The position numbers and the translations under genes were made by a program. Below, one piece after another: positions 1 to 8,564 of a stretch of DNA of 27,757 nt. The DNA comes from JACMLD01 sp038229695 (GTDB lineage Bacteria; Bacteroidota; Bacteroidia; Chitinophagales; Chitinophagaceae), in contig JBBROE010000050.1 of assembly GCA_038229695.1 (NCBI GenBank), positions 1 to 27,757 on the forward strand, in the 5' to 3' direction. Position 1 is the first letter of the stretch. The number at the start of each line of letters is the position of its first letter. The notes under the pieces were generated by a model that had not been told where the DNA came from, did not search any database, and saw only the letters and a list, made by a program, of their open reading frames with translations.

Positions 1-2
1 AG

Positions 3-686
3 CTCGAAATCCGCAAAAAGGACCTGGAACTGTTTGCGTTGTGGATCTCGCTTGAATTAATTTCGCCCCTCTCCAGCGTCTTCATGGCCAACCAGATTAT
101 GCAGTTTCTATAACGGGACCAGTTCGGCGAAGCCGGTCAAAAACTGGTGGATATTTCCAACCGTTCCGCGACGAAAATCAGGGACCTGGTGGATGGTATT
201 CTCTCCTACTACAGGGCAGAGGTGAGAATCGAAAACTTTCAGCGGTTTTCCCTGGCTGACATCCTGGGCGATCTCAGGCAGACCCTCGTGGCGCCCAAAA
301 AATATGTACTTCACTTTGACCCGGCACCGTCGCTGATCAACATGAATAAAACGCAGATGGAACAGATTTTCTTCAACCTGATCAACAACAGCATCCGGTA
401 CAATGATAAGGCGGTGGCAGAAATATGGGTTGACTTCCGGGAGGACCATGCCAGCTATTACTTTTCCGTGCGGGACAATGGCATTGGCATTGCGCCCGAA
501 AACCAGGCAAAAATATTTACCCTGTTTTCCATCGTATCTACCACCGATCAGTTTGGTATTAAAGGTTCAGGTATCGGCCTGCCAACGGTGAAGAAAATCG
601 TAGAGAATCATGGCGGAAGTATACAATTGCAGTCCGTGCCCGGGAATGGCACGTCCCTTTCATTTACCATCAAAAAGGTGGATTAA
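3..686 (+). pseudogene. decayed sensor histidine kinase, 3' part
   Basis: This frame is open from the window edge except for a TAA stop at 111-113. It reads as the HisKA and ATPase domains of a Bacteroidota hybrid-type sensor kinase. The part after the stop is well preserved: N-box NLINNSIRYND, G1 box DNGIGI, G2 box GSGIGLPTVKKI, and a normal C-terminus. The H-box is degraded. Where family members have a SHDLKSPL-like motif, this reads SLELISPL, so the phospho-acceptor His has become Leu. The stop falls about 20 codons later, just before RDQFGEAG, where homologues continue uninterrupted. An internal ATG at 147 could produce a 179-residue ATPase-only fragment, but I see nothing to favour that start. 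The gene ends tail-to-tail with the receiver gene on the other strand, overlapping by 4 bases. The 5' portion lies outside the window, so upstream sensor domains are unknown. Confidence 0.8.
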
Positions 687-1060
687 TTATGGGCCGGTTG
701 CAAACTGTTACTCCCACTGTTGAGCAGCAGGTCGACTTTTGATTTGATATCAGTCAGTGAAAACGGTTTGCGGATAAAATCATCGGCCTTGCAGGATTTT
801 GCCAGCACCGGAAGGCTATCGATCGCCGACATCATGATCACCGCGTGATGACCACTCCTTTTTAATTCTTCGCAGATGTCCAGCCCACTCTTATCGGCCA
901 GGTTAATATCGATCAGGAAAAGGTCGGACGCTATATCCTCCCCCCTGCCGAACCGGTCGCCGTTATAATCATCGCAGACAGTATACCCCTTCGACGTAAA
1001 ATAAAAGGTGAGCAGCTGCAAGAGGTCGACATCGTCTTCAATAATATGAATACAGGACAT
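683..1060 (-). CDS. single-domain response regulator (receiver only)
   Basis: The 125-residue protein is one CheY-like receiver domain with no output domain. The acidic pocket is E8-D9-D10, the predicted phospho-acceptor is D51 in LFLIDINLADKSG, the switch Ser is S78 in VIMMSA, and the conserved Lys is K98 in IRKPF. All residues needed for phosphotransfer are present. It ends four bases inside the decayed histidine kinase on the opposite strand. That kinase may once have been its partner, although convergent genes are not co-transcribed. With the kinase's His lost, this receiver is either phosphorylated by another kinase or is on its way to becoming an orphan. The family assignment is firm. 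The partner and output are unknown. Confidence 0.88.
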   Translation of the reverse strand: MSCIHIIEDDVDLLQLLTFYFTSKGYTVCDDYNGDRFGRGEDIASDLFLIDINLADKSGLDICEELKRSGHHAVIMMSAIDSLPVLAKSCKADDFIRKPFSLTDIKSKVDLLLNSGSNSLQPAHN

Positions 1061-1065
1061 ACGAT

Positions 1066-1302
1066 TTATTTAGAAGGTTCTGCCGGGATAACAATGCGCC
1101 GACCAGCCGGTATGCCCCAAATACCCTGCCCTGAATAAAAGTACAGGCAATTGACGTTCACCGCGATGCGCCCATCAGCCAGCTTTTCAGCGCAATAAAA
1201 AAACCGTTCCACCCGTTCGGGTTCGTCATGCATGACAGGCGCCGCCCATTCTTTCCCTGAAATAACAGTTGCGTTGTAGACAATTGTACCCAGGCCAACC
1301 AA
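1066..1302 (-). CDS. small hypothetical ORF upstream of the receiver gene
   Basis: A 78-codon frame starts with TTG and ends 5 bases before the ATG of the receiver gene on the same strand. The close spacing and reasonable codon choice are the only support. The product has no signal peptide or membrane segment and no motif I recognise. An internal ATG (codon 24) would leave 55 residues. It may be a translated leader of the receiver transcript, a remnant, or chance. I cannot assign a function. Confidence 0.25.
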   Translation of the reverse strand: MVGLGTIVYNATVISGKEWAAPVMHDEPERVERFFYCAEKLADGRIAVNVNCLYFYSGQGIWGIPAGRRIVIPAEPSK

Positions 1303-1356
1303 GAGGGCAATTGCGCACTTGCCGGTCGACGCCTGCCCGGATCAATGAGCGATGCC

Positions 1357-3087
1357 TCATGAGTCCGCCTGACCGAAAATATCGTTCACTACCCTTCCTG
1401 CCGCTTCATCACAAAAATCGAGGCCGGAATAATCGGGGTTGTAGCCACCCAGGAACGGAACGCAAAGCAGATGGAGCCGCGGGTTCGATCCCCCGTCGGT
1501 TCCCACCGCATTGAAGCAGTCGCTGATGGCCAGGCCCGGCACTTTCAGCAGGTACCCGCCCGATGCTGTTTTTATCACCTTACCGGCATCTTTGGCCATA
1601 CAGGTCATGGCAGCTGCGTTAGTCCGGAAACGAAGCGTAGCCTGGCTCACCGTGCCCGATTCCACCAGTTCGCGGAAGGGAAAATCATCTATGGAAAGGT
1701 GCGGCTGGCCGGTGCAGTCGATGAACGTTTCATAGGCTGTTGAGCAGTCGGCTCCGCCGGCATCCCGGTAATCATAGGTGATGCCCCCGCCGGGTTTTGG
1801 CGTGGCATGGCTATCCCTTTCCACCGGCACAAGCGACAGCCTGCCCGCGTCCCGGAGTGCCAGCAGTTCCTCGCAGGAATTCTCCGGAATGAACGCGATG
1901 ATCAATGATATCAGCGGCATCAGCACTTCCTGCAGGCGAAGCATATCTTCCGCAGAAAAATGCTTGGCAGGGTAGTTCATGGCAAAGCTGAGTATCGACA
2001 ACTTCTCCTTCCAGTGCACGGATTGCCGCCTGCGGATCGACAGTTCGGCTTCCTTCAGTTCTGCCCGAAGGAGGGCGAAAGGATCAGCCCGCTCCCTGAT
2101 TTCCATCATCTCAGACACAAATGTTTCCAGGTTCATGTCTTTAATATGGTCATAGAATTCCGGGTCCGATTTCCGCATCGGTTCTTTAAAATCGCTGTCA
2201 AATACAAAGTCGAGCGACAGGAAGCCGCCATTGGCTTCGCGGTTCGCATCAATAGCGCCCTGGCGGAGCAGGTCGTCGGCAGACAAATGAGAATCCTCCA
2301 GGTGAAAACGAATGCCGGGTAATAAACCTTTCAGCGAGTACATGACGATACTGAAATCGCTGCACCCTGCATGTGCCGTAAACAGCAGCCTTCCCGTTGC
2401 ATCCCGGCTGAAGATGCCGTGGTGACTCGCCAGGGTACGAATTGCATCAATAGCGGTAAGCGAACTGCCTTTAATAGCAACAGGATGATTGAACCTGCCG
2501 GCGATTTTTGCAGGCGGGTAGGGCGAATCAAAATACCCCTTGAGCCTGCCCTCATGCGGCGTGGGCCATAGGTGACCGGTGCATACAATCACGTTATCAA
2601 AGCAGCAAGGTGGGCCGTCACCCGCGGTAACCTGTATGCCCTGCCGGCCCGGCAGGTCTTCCACTGCAGTAACCTTCGTGTTGAGCAGCAACTTTACCAC
2701 GATGCCCCGCTCCGCCGCACGCGCCAGTAAAAGGTCAAACTGCGCTTCCAGGTATTGACCAAAAAGCAACCGCGGAAACACCTGGTAATCGCTGAAGGTG
2801 ATGGGGTTGATACCGTATTCAGTGAGCGTTGCCGGTGGAAGCGTATGCAGCCATTGGCGGGTGCTGGTTACCAGCTCCGGGATCTCGTTTCCCGAAACAT
2901 TGGTGATATGTTCTTTGGCGGCGCCATCCCTGCCGTACGGAAAGCCGTTCCCCGCAGTGGACCGGGCTTCAAAAATATCCACCGTAAACTGGTTTTCACG
3001 CCCGGCCAGCAGCGTCTTTAATAAATACAGGGCGGCCGGTCCCGCACCGATCACCGCCAGCTTCTTTACAACAGGAGAATCAATCAT
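1357..3087 (-). CDS. FAD/NAD(P)-binding protein (NAD_binding_9 type)
   Basis: The 576-residue flavoprotein begins with a dinucleotide-binding Rossmann motif, VIGAGPAALYLLKTL (residues about 12-26). A second characteristic segment follows, GNGFPYGRDGAAKEHITNVSGNEIP cut into its parts GNGFPYG and HITNVSGNE. This matches the family often annotated as FAD/NAD(P)-binding protein or FAD-NAD(P)-binding, which is related to lysine/ornithine N-monooxygenase-like flavoproteins. A later VIVCTGH motif is the typical second FAD contact. Length is normal for the family. There is no signal peptide, so it should be cytosolic. Substrates of this family are generally unknown. The ATG at 3087 is chosen because a -7-like element lies 44-51 bases upstream. 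The neighbours give no pathway clue. Confidence 0.8.
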   Translation of the reverse strand: MIDSPVVKKLAVIGAGPAALYLLKTLLAGRENQFTVDIFEARSTAGNGFPYGRDGAAKEHITNVSGNEIPELVTSTRQWLHTLPPATLTEYGINPITFSDYQVFPRLLFGQYLEAQFDLLLARAAERGIVVKLLLNTKVTAVEDLPGRQGIQVTAGDGPPCCFDNVIVCTGHLWPTPHEGRLKGYFDSPYPPAKIAGRFNHPVAIKGSSLTAIDAIRTLASHHGIFSRDATGRLLFTAHAGCSDFSIVMYSLKGLLPGIRFHLEDSHLSADDLLRQGAIDANREANGGFLSLDFVFDSDFKEPMRKSDPEFYDHIKDMNLETFVSEMMEIRERADPFALLRAELKEAELSIRRRQSVHWKEKLSILSFAMNYPAKHFSAEDMLRLQEVLMPLISLIIAFIPENSCEELLALRDAGRLSLVPVERDSHATPKPGGGITYDYRDAGGADCSTAYETFIDCTGQPHLSIDDFPFRELVESGTVSQATLRFRTNAAAMTCMAKDAGKVIKTASGGYLLKVPGLAISDCFNAVGTDGGSNPRLHLLCVPFLGGYNPDYSGLDFCDEAAGRVVNDIFGQADS

Positions 3088-3558
3088 AATTATTTAAGGT
3101 GTCGTGAATATGAATTGCAAAAAGCAAGCGCAAATTTATCGTGAATTTAAACCGGAGAATTTACCGGTTGCTTTTTTTTAGCCAATAGATTGCGACAGGA
3201 CAGAAGGTCATTGTGGACAGGTTCCATCGGAAAAATTTGTTTAGGTTTAGAAAAAAAACGCGCCTGTTTTTTTGAACGGAGCAGATGATGTTTTTGATCA
3301 GCATATCGAACGATCGATCCTACCGACCGCTGTCATCACGGGTTTCAATTAGTACAGTAAGACCCTTACGGCTACCGGCAATTATCTGTCCGGGACAATT
3401 TGCCCCAATTCAAAATTGAATGGGTGTTATCAGGCTGCTGCTTCGTGTAGATAATTCCGCAGCGTGAAAAAATAATTTCATCATCCCCGCAGCCTGGCCT
3501 CATGGCGCCGTATTTACGGATTGGCCATTGATCTATCCATCAGTAAAAATAAAAAATT
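3088..3558. other. intergenic region, no gene seen
   Basis: This 471-base gap lies between the divergently placed flavoprotein gene and the alcohol dehydrogenase pseudogene. Beyond the -7 element noted separately, I see only AT-rich tracts and a short hairpin (ATTCAA-AA-TTGAAT near 3407-3420). No frame reads as a recognisable protein. Confidence 0.5.
3131..3138 (-). promoter_or_regulatory. Bacteroidota -7 promoter element for the flavoprotein gene
   Basis: Read on the minus strand this is TAAATTTG, an exact match to the Bacteroidota sigma -7 consensus TAnnTTTG. It sits about 44 bases before the ATG at 3087, giving a predicted leader of roughly 35-40 bases. No clear TTTG -33 element is seen at the usual distance, so the call rests on the -7 box and its position. 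Confidence 0.45.
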
Positions 3559-4204
3559 ATGAAAGCACTTGTTTAGTATGGTCCAAGGGAGGGAAGAATT
3601 CCCGACATGCCGGATCCGACGATCGAACAACCGACGGATGAGGTGGTTAGAATTACCACCACCAATATCTGCGGGTCAGACCTGCACCTATATGAAGGCT
3701 GAACGGACATGGAAAAAGGAAGAATCTTCGGTCATGAAAACCTTGATGGAGTAATTGAGGTGGGCAACGCCGTCACCCAAATCAAGGTAAGTGACCTGGT
3801 TTGCATGCCGTTTAATGTAAGCTGCGGGCATTGCCAGAACTGTGAAGCAGGACTGACGGCATTTTGCCAGAAAATGGACCCGGACCCCAATACCGTGGGT
3901 GCCGCCTTAGGGCTTCGCGGGCATGGGTCCTTACAGCGGCGGGCAGGCTGAATACCTGCGCGTGCCGTTTGCAGATTTTATTTGCCTGGAACTACCGGAA
4001 GATGCCGGGGAAAAGGAAAATGACTACGTAATGCTTTCAGACATTTTCCCAACCGGCTACCACGCCGTCTCGCACGAACTGACGCTGGAGGAAGCGCCCG
4101 AAGCATACAAACATGTCGATGCAAGAGATAAGGGCTGGACGAAGGTGATCTTAAAACCGGGCAGGCAGACAGCCAAAGCCAAAGAAAAAAAAGGCGAAAC
4201 ATGA
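3559..4204 (+). pseudogene. zinc-dependent alcohol/formaldehyde dehydrogenase pseudogene
   Basis: The pieces clearly belong to the glutathione-independent formaldehyde dehydrogenase-like branch of zinc alcohol dehydrogenases. They are MKALV at the start, ICGSDLHLYEG (catalytic Cys), GHEN, the structural-zinc Cys cluster CGHCQNCEAGLTAFC, GGQAEYLRVPFADF, LSDIFPTGYH, and the C-terminal LEEAPEAYKH...GWTKVILKP. Four lesions are visible. They are a TAG at 3574-3576 (codon 6), a TGA at 3700-3702 (probably CGA to TGA), a one-base insertion near 3905-3912 that shifts to the frame used from 3923, and a deletion near 4068-4074. The deletion joins FPTGYHAV directly to SHELTLEEAP and removes about 175-185 residues, which is essentially the whole NAD-binding Rossmann domain. 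No functional enzyme can result. An intact relative with the same MKALV start lies at 14923-15969. Confidence 0.92.
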
Positions 4205-4228
4205 AATAGCGTGACGGCCAACAGTTCC

Positions 4229-4253
4229 AAAAGCCCGGTAACCCCGGGCTTTT
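4229..4253 (+). terminator. hairpin terminator after the dehydrogenase pseudogene
   Basis: A perfect 10-base inverted repeat (AAAAGCCCGG / CCGGGCTTTT) with a 5-base loop starts 24 bases after the pseudogene stop. The stem is GC-rich at its core, with an A-run on one side and a T-run on the other, so it could terminate transcription in either direction. It looks intact although the gene before it has decayed. Confidence 0.7.
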
Positions 4254-4655
4254 GCATGCCTGTCTCAAAATGAACTGGAATGGGAAATTTCAAAAAGTGG
4301 GGTAAGGAGCCGGCGGGAAAACCCTGTTCAGCACCGGTTGCGTCGCACCCCTGTACAGTATAACGGTGTGGCACAATTGAAATTTCCTACCGGTTATCGT
4401 TTTACCAGGTCAAACCGTGACGCTAATCACACCGTTTACTTACCTGGAGCAGCGGCTCATCATGCCGCCTTTCTATCACCCTGGTGCCTGTTCAGGCCGG
4501 TCGATTGTTCACCAGCCGCAGGCTTGGCGCTCAGCCGCGCAAAAACGCTGGAACAGTTGGTTGAAATCTTCTCCGGTCAATCCCGGTCGCCTTTTCGGTC
4601 GTAACTGCAGGCAAGGCCACTGTTCACCACACCCAGGGGAAGCAGTAATTATCGA
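4254..4655. other. intergenic region, no gene seen
   Basis: About 400 bases separate the terminator from the 3' end of the T9SS protein gene. Frames of up to 88 codons occur here on the plus strand, but their products look like arbitrary translation and have no recognisable motif. I see no RNA gene or repeat. Confidence 0.5.
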
Positions 4656-5975
4656 TCATTCCCTGATTAGCCGTGCATGATACACCGGTTCGCCATGATT
4701 GTCGCTTATCGAAAGGAAGTAGATTCCCCGGGCAAGCGAGGCAGGCACCGCCAGTTCCAGCCGGTTATTCCCTGCTGCAGGGCGCAATTGCCGGCGCAGG
4801 ATGCTGCCGCCTCCCGGCGAAAACAACTCGGCGGTGTAGCTGCCAGCGGTTGCCAGTGTTGCCTGCAGGGTGATGGAAGCGCCGAAGCGGGTGTTGCTGA
4901 TGAAACGGACTGAAGATGGCGCATCCGCAGCCAGTCTTATCACCGCGGAATAGGTGATACGGCCGTTTTTATCCACCTGCTTTAACCGGTAGCAGGTAAC
5001 CGCATTTGTATTTTCACGGTCTACCACTGCATAGTAGCTGACCGCTGACGCACTCCTGGTCATTAAGGTGCTGATCGCCGACCAGTTTACGCCATCGCCA
5101 GATCGTTCCAGGGTATAACTGCTGTTGTCCTGTTCGTTGGCGGCCGACCAGTTGATCATAACGCCCGCCGAACCGGGTCTCGCCGTGAAGGACAGGAGTT
5201 TTACCGGGAGCAGGAAATAGGTATCGAAAAAAGGTTTAAAATAGATACAGGTCTGCCGTATTTCCTCGCTGCCATAAGTAGAGATAGCCCCGTTGCGGTA
5301 GAGTAGCGTGGAGATATTGGTAAAATTCATCTGGAACATCGCTTCCCGGTGCGCGGTGTCGATCAGTGGTATATTGGCAACCGGGGAAATGGCTTTACTT
5401 CTAACCCCGTCAAAAGAGACCTGGAGATTGGTTAACGGATCTACCGAAAAGCTCCCCGGCGTAGCCGCTTCTACAAATTCTTTTAGATTCGCTCCATCGC
5501 CATCCACATCCACACCGGTCACCGCCAGGCATCCCAGCGACGTGTCGACCGCCGTTCCGGCTACTTTGAAGACTATTTTCCATTCGATATAGGAAGTATC
5601 CCCGGGAGCGGCGCCGACATAAGGCTGGAACGCATCGTAGTAGCCGATACCCGTACTGTCGTCAATATTATACAACGTGGCGCCGCCATAAATTCCCATG
5701 ATTTCGACGGTGGCATCCACACCCGCGATGACACCGGGAAACCGGTAGACAGCGCCTGTGGCTTTATCCGTTCCGCTCTCCAGGATGGGGCTGTGGAATT
5801 TGAGTGTAGGGGCAATGCATTGGGAACGGGCAGGGCCGGATACAACGAACAGCACGCAAAAAAGTGCCAGGTGACGTGTGAACTGGAAACAGGAAAGGGC
5901 GGCAGCGTTGGCAAAGCGCCCGGATTTTTTTTGATAGGGATAAGGTAGTTTCATGACAGCTGATTTTATAGACAT
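4656..5975 (-). CDS. secreted protein with T9SS C-terminal sorting domain
   Basis: The 439-residue protein has an N-terminal signal: a basic stretch, then the hydrophobic core LALFCVLFVVSGPA with likely cleavage near SGPARSQ-C (about residue 51). The middle (about 55-265) is a beta-rich region of unknown function with GDTSYIEWKIVF and DVDGDG segments. From VKLLSFTAR (about 270) comes a fibronectin-like segment typical of Bacteroidota surface proteins (ERSGDGVNWSAI, CYRLKQVDKNG). It ends with a type A T9SS sorting domain whose final strands are ARGIYFLSISDNHGEPVYHARLIRE. It is therefore predicted to be exported through Sec and then carried across the outer membrane by T9SS. The start may instead be the ATG at 5954 (residue 8). 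The ligand or role is not evident, and no neighbour suggests one. Confidence 0.8.
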   Translation of the reverse strand: MSIKSAVMKLPYPYQKKSGRFANAAALSCFQFTRHLALFCVLFVVSGPARSQCIAPTLKFHSPILESGTDKATGAVYRFPGVIAGVDATVEIMGIYGGATLYNIDDSTGIGYYDAFQPYVGAAPGDTSYIEWKIVFKVAGTAVDTSLGCLAVTGVDVDGDGANLKEFVEAATPGSFSVDPLTNLQVSFDGVRSKAISPVANIPLIDTAHREAMFQMNFTNISTLLYRNGAISTYGSEEIRQTCIYFKPFFDTYFLLPVKLLSFTARPGSAGVMINWSAANEQDNSSYTLERSGDGVNWSAISTLMTRSASAVSYYAVVDRENTNAVTCYRLKQVDKNGRITYSAVIRLAADAPSSVRFISNTRFGASITLQATLATAGSYTAELFSPGGGSILRRQLRPAAGNNRLELAVPASLARGIYFLSISDNHGEPVYHARLIRE

Positions 5976-6009
5976 CTTAGGTGTCTCTAGACAGGGCCTG
6001 ATTTAGTAA

Positions 6010-6017
6010 CATAAGTA
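6010..6017 (-). promoter_or_regulatory. possible -7 promoter element for the T9SS protein gene
   Basis: On the minus strand this reads TACTTATG, seven of eight positions of the Bacteroidota -7 consensus TAnnTTTG. It lies about 35 bases upstream of the ATG at 5975, a typical distance. No convincing -33 element is seen. Confidence 0.3.
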
Positions 6018-6073
6018 ATAGCTAAGATTTTACACTTATTAATCAAGTGCAAGTTTGCCACAAAACTCAACTT

Positions 6074-6579
6074 ATGCAAGGGTTTTCCGAAGTATCGGCC
6101 GTAGAATTACGAGCATTCATCGAAATTCCGGCAGAAAATACGGATGCGATGCCGGAGCACGCGTTCCAGCGAAAAAACCGGTAACCGGATCCCGCGCGGA
6201 CGAATGACCGGCCTGAAAATTTATTTAACAACCCGGTACGGACATCGGCGTTTATCGGCAAAATCTGCCCGGTGGAGAAATATATCCTGTCCGTCGCCCG
6301 GACCATCAGGCCCGGCAGCGAGAGCATTTTTACCGACTTCAGAAAACCTGCCCAGCCAAGACGAGAACAGCCCAATGGCCTGGCGGAACGCCTTCGTCAT
6401 ATTGCCGCGGACCACCCTTCGACCCGGTCAGCACCACCGCTGAACTGAGCGTAGCAACGATGCTGCAGCATGCGTTGCTGCCGGTATCCATAGCCCACTT
6501 TGGTATACTGCGGGTCCGGAGCATGAAGGGGGAATTAGCCCCGGATTATTATTCCATTAAAGGCAAACATTCCGTTTAA
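6074..6579 (+). pseudogene. possible decayed gene of unknown family
   Basis: An ATG at 6074 opens a frame that stops at TAA 6182-6184, then stays open to 6448. Near 6418 a one-base deletion would shift it into a frame that continues to a TAA at 6577-6579. Joined across the shift, the text reads smoothly (AERLRHIAADHP then FDPVSTTAELSVATMLQH). The result would be about 168 residues with one nonsense codon and one frameshift. I do not recognise the family. Minus-strand frames over the same bases give less protein-like translations. The evidence is codon texture only, so this may be chance. The rest of the 5976-6693 gap shows nothing else beyond the promoter element noted separately. Confidence 0.3.
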
Positions 6580-6693
6580 CCGTTTGTAGGATAGGTCCGC
6601 AGCGGCAGCAGCAGGCTGCGGACCTGTTAGCAGTTGGCCGTCCCGATCGGCAGCAAGCCGCACTGGTTGATCACATTTCGAAAAAAAGAAACT

Positions 6694-7713
6694 ATGAAAT
6701 ACAAGCTACTGGGCAATACCGGCCTTAAGGTATCTGAATTGTGCCTGGGTACGATGACGTTTGGCGGGAAAGGAAGATTTGCAGCGATTGGTAATCTTGG
6801 GCAGTCACCCGTGGATGAACTGATGAAACGGGCGGTGGAAGCCGGTATCAATTTCATTGACACGGCCAATGTGTATTCGGAAGGACTGAGTGAAGAACTG
6901 ACCGGGCAAGCGATCCATAACTTGGGGTTAAAACGCGACGACCTTGTGCTGGCTACAAAAGTGCGTGGCTCCATGGGTAATGGCCCCAACGACAGCGGCT
7001 TGACGCGCAAACATATTTTGCAGCAGGCGGAAGCCAGCCTGAAACGGCTGAAGACGGATTATATCGACCTCTACCAAATTCACAGTTATGACCCGCTTAC
7101 GCCCTTTGAAGAAACCATCGGTGCACTGGATGACCTGGTAAGAAGTGGGAAAGTGCGCTACATCGGGGCGAGCAATATGGCGGCCTGGCAGCTGATGAAG
7201 GCGCTGGATTATAGCCACTACAATAAGCTGTCGCGTTTCGTATCGCTGCAAGCCTATTACACCATTGCCGGCCGCGACCTGGAAAGAGAACTGATCCCGT
7301 TGCTGCAGGATGAAAAGGTGGGACTGATGGTGTGGTCTCCTCTCGCCGGCGGATTACTGAGCGGCAAATACAGCCGGGAAGACGACAAGAAAGACAACGG
7401 ACGCCGCAGCAATTTTGATTTTCCCCCGGTGAACAGGGAACGCGCGTTTAACATCATCGACATATTAAAACCGATGGCTGAGGAGAGGAAGGCCTCTGTT
7501 GCCCAACTGGCGATTGCCTGGCTGTTAAAGCAGCCGGCCGTAACTACCGTAATTATCGGCGCCAACAAAATGGAGCAGCTGAACGACAACCTCAAATCGA
7601 CGGATGTACAGTTTACCGAAACAGAACTATCGGCTATCGCAGCAGCCAGTAACCTTCCGGCGGAGTACCCGCAATGGATGCTGGAGTTCACGGGGGGAGA
7701 TCGGAAAATATAA
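6694..7713 (+). CDS. aldo/keto reductase
   Basis: The 339-residue protein is a complete aldo/keto reductase of the AKR TIM-barrel superfamily: an NADPH-dependent, cofactor-shuttling carbonyl reductase in the cytosol. It starts MKYKLLGNTGLKVSELCLGTMTFGG, a typical opening seen in its two halves. The catalytic tetrad is visible as D56 and Y61 (FIDTANVYSEG), K89 (LATKVRG) and H130 (LYQIHSYD). Later landmarks are IGASNMAAWQ, the VWSPLAGGLLSGKY loop, and the C-terminal cofactor-binding VIIGANKMEQLNDNL. The ATG at 6694 is preferred over an in-frame upstream GTG because it gives the standard family N-terminus. A dienelactone hydrolase follows 103 bases downstream on the same strand. The two may be co-transcribed and act on small carbonyl or lactone compounds, but that is inference. 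Confidence 0.93.
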   Translation: MKYKLLGNTGLKVSELCLGTMTFGGKGRFAAIGNLGQSPVDELMKRAVEAGINFIDTANVYSEGLSEELTGQAIHNLGLKRDDLVLATKVRGSMGNGPNDSGLTRKHILQQAEASLKRLKTDYIDLYQIHSYDPLTPFEETIGALDDLVRSGKVRYIGASNMAAWQLMKALDYSHYNKLSRFVSLQAYYTIAGRDLERELIPLLQDEKVGLMVWSPLAGGLLSGKYSREDDKKDNGRRSNFDFPPVNRERAFNIIDILKPMAEERKASVAQLAIAWLLKQPAVTTVIIGANKMEQLNDNLKSTDVQFTETELSAIAAASNLPAEYPQWMLEFTGGDRKI

Positions 7714-7816
7714 TCCCCGGCCGCCTGCTTTATTATCGCCCGTACTGCTTGCAGAATCGCGTATCCATCGGCGTTAAAAAATTTCAAATTTAAGATAAGC
7801 AAACCCCGTCAAAACA

Positions 7817-8536
7817 ATGACTAACCACGCATTCAATACCGTTTCAGTTCCCGATGGCAGCAGCATGGACGTATATACTGCCTTTCCGGATGACGCCGGC
7901 CCCTCCCCCGCCATCATTGTATTACAGGAGGCTTTTGGCGTAAACAGCCATATCCGGAACATCAGCGAAAGACTCTGCAGCGAGGGGTATGCCGTGGTGG
8001 CACCGGATCTGTTTCACCGCACCGCGAAACGGGTGGAGATTGCCTACGCCGAATTTGCCGCAAACATGTCTCATTTCCAGGCCATCACTACCGAAGGCCT
8101 CGAAGCTGATCTTACCGCCTGTGCCGACTGGCTGAAAACACAGGACCAGGTACAGCCCGGCAGATTGGGGGCAATTGGTTTCTGCCTCGGCGGACGGGTA
8201 GCCTTTCTGGCCAATACCATATTGCCGCTGCATGCCGCCGTATCGTATTACGGGGGACGTACAGAGCAGTATGCCGACCGCGCAGATCGATTACAGGGGC
8301 CGCATCTTTTTTTCTGGGGAGGGCTGGACAAGCACATCACCACTGACCAAATCAACACGGTAATAAATGCCGTTAAAAATGCCGGCAAAGCCTATACGGA
8401 TGTCAGGATATCGTATGCTGACCATGGTTTTAACTGCGATGAACGCAGCAGCTACAACCCGGAAGCCGCCGCGGAAGCCTGGGCGCATACCCTGGCTTTC
8501 CTGGCCGGCAGGCTGAAAGTCGACCGGCGTAAATAG
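7817..8536 (+). CDS. dienelactone hydrolase family protein
   Basis: The 239-residue alpha/beta hydrolase belongs to the dienelactone hydrolase family, which opens lactone rings or cleaves related esters using a Cys nucleophile. The triad is visible: C123 in GFCLGGR, D171 in WGGLDKHIT, and H203 in YADHGFNCD. E38 in LQEAFGVN corresponds to the Glu that gates the nucleophile in the family. The segment VAPDLFHR (about 61-68) is also typical. There is no signal peptide. Length and domain are complete. It lies downstream of the aldo/keto reductase and converges with the peptidase gene, 28 bases between stops. The true substrate cannot be told from sequence, since most bacterial members do not act on dienelactone itself. 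Confidence 0.92.
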   Translation: MTNHAFNTVSVPDGSSMDVYTAFPDDAGPSPAIIVLQEAFGVNSHIRNISERLCSEGYAVVAPDLFHRTAKRVEIAYAEFAANMSHFQAITTEGLEADLTACADWLKTQDQVQPGRLGAIGFCLGGRVAFLANTILPLHAAVSYYGGRTEQYADRADRLQGPHLFFWGGLDKHITTDQINTVINAVKNAGKAYTDVRISYADHGFNCDERSSYNPEAAAEAWAHTLAFLAGRLKVDRRK

Positions 8537-8564
8537 CAGCCCCGCCAGCTGCAGCAGAACCCAG

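Noticed and set aside
1471..1509. tRNA-like T-arm sequence (GGTTCGATCCCC followed by TTCCCACC)
   Set aside because: It lies inside the flavoprotein gene, where the minus strand encodes GGSNPRL, and no D-arm, anticodon arm or acceptor pairing can be found upstream.
3526..3541. Second FNR-like site upstream of the dehydrogenase pseudogene (TTGAT...ATCAG)
   Set aside because: The half-sites are separated by 6 bases instead of 4, which FNR-type dimers do not normally tolerate.
6067..6375. 102-codon minus-strand frame between the T9SS protein and aldo/keto reductase genes
   Set aside because: The translation has no recognisable features and overlaps a more protein-like plus-strand reading.
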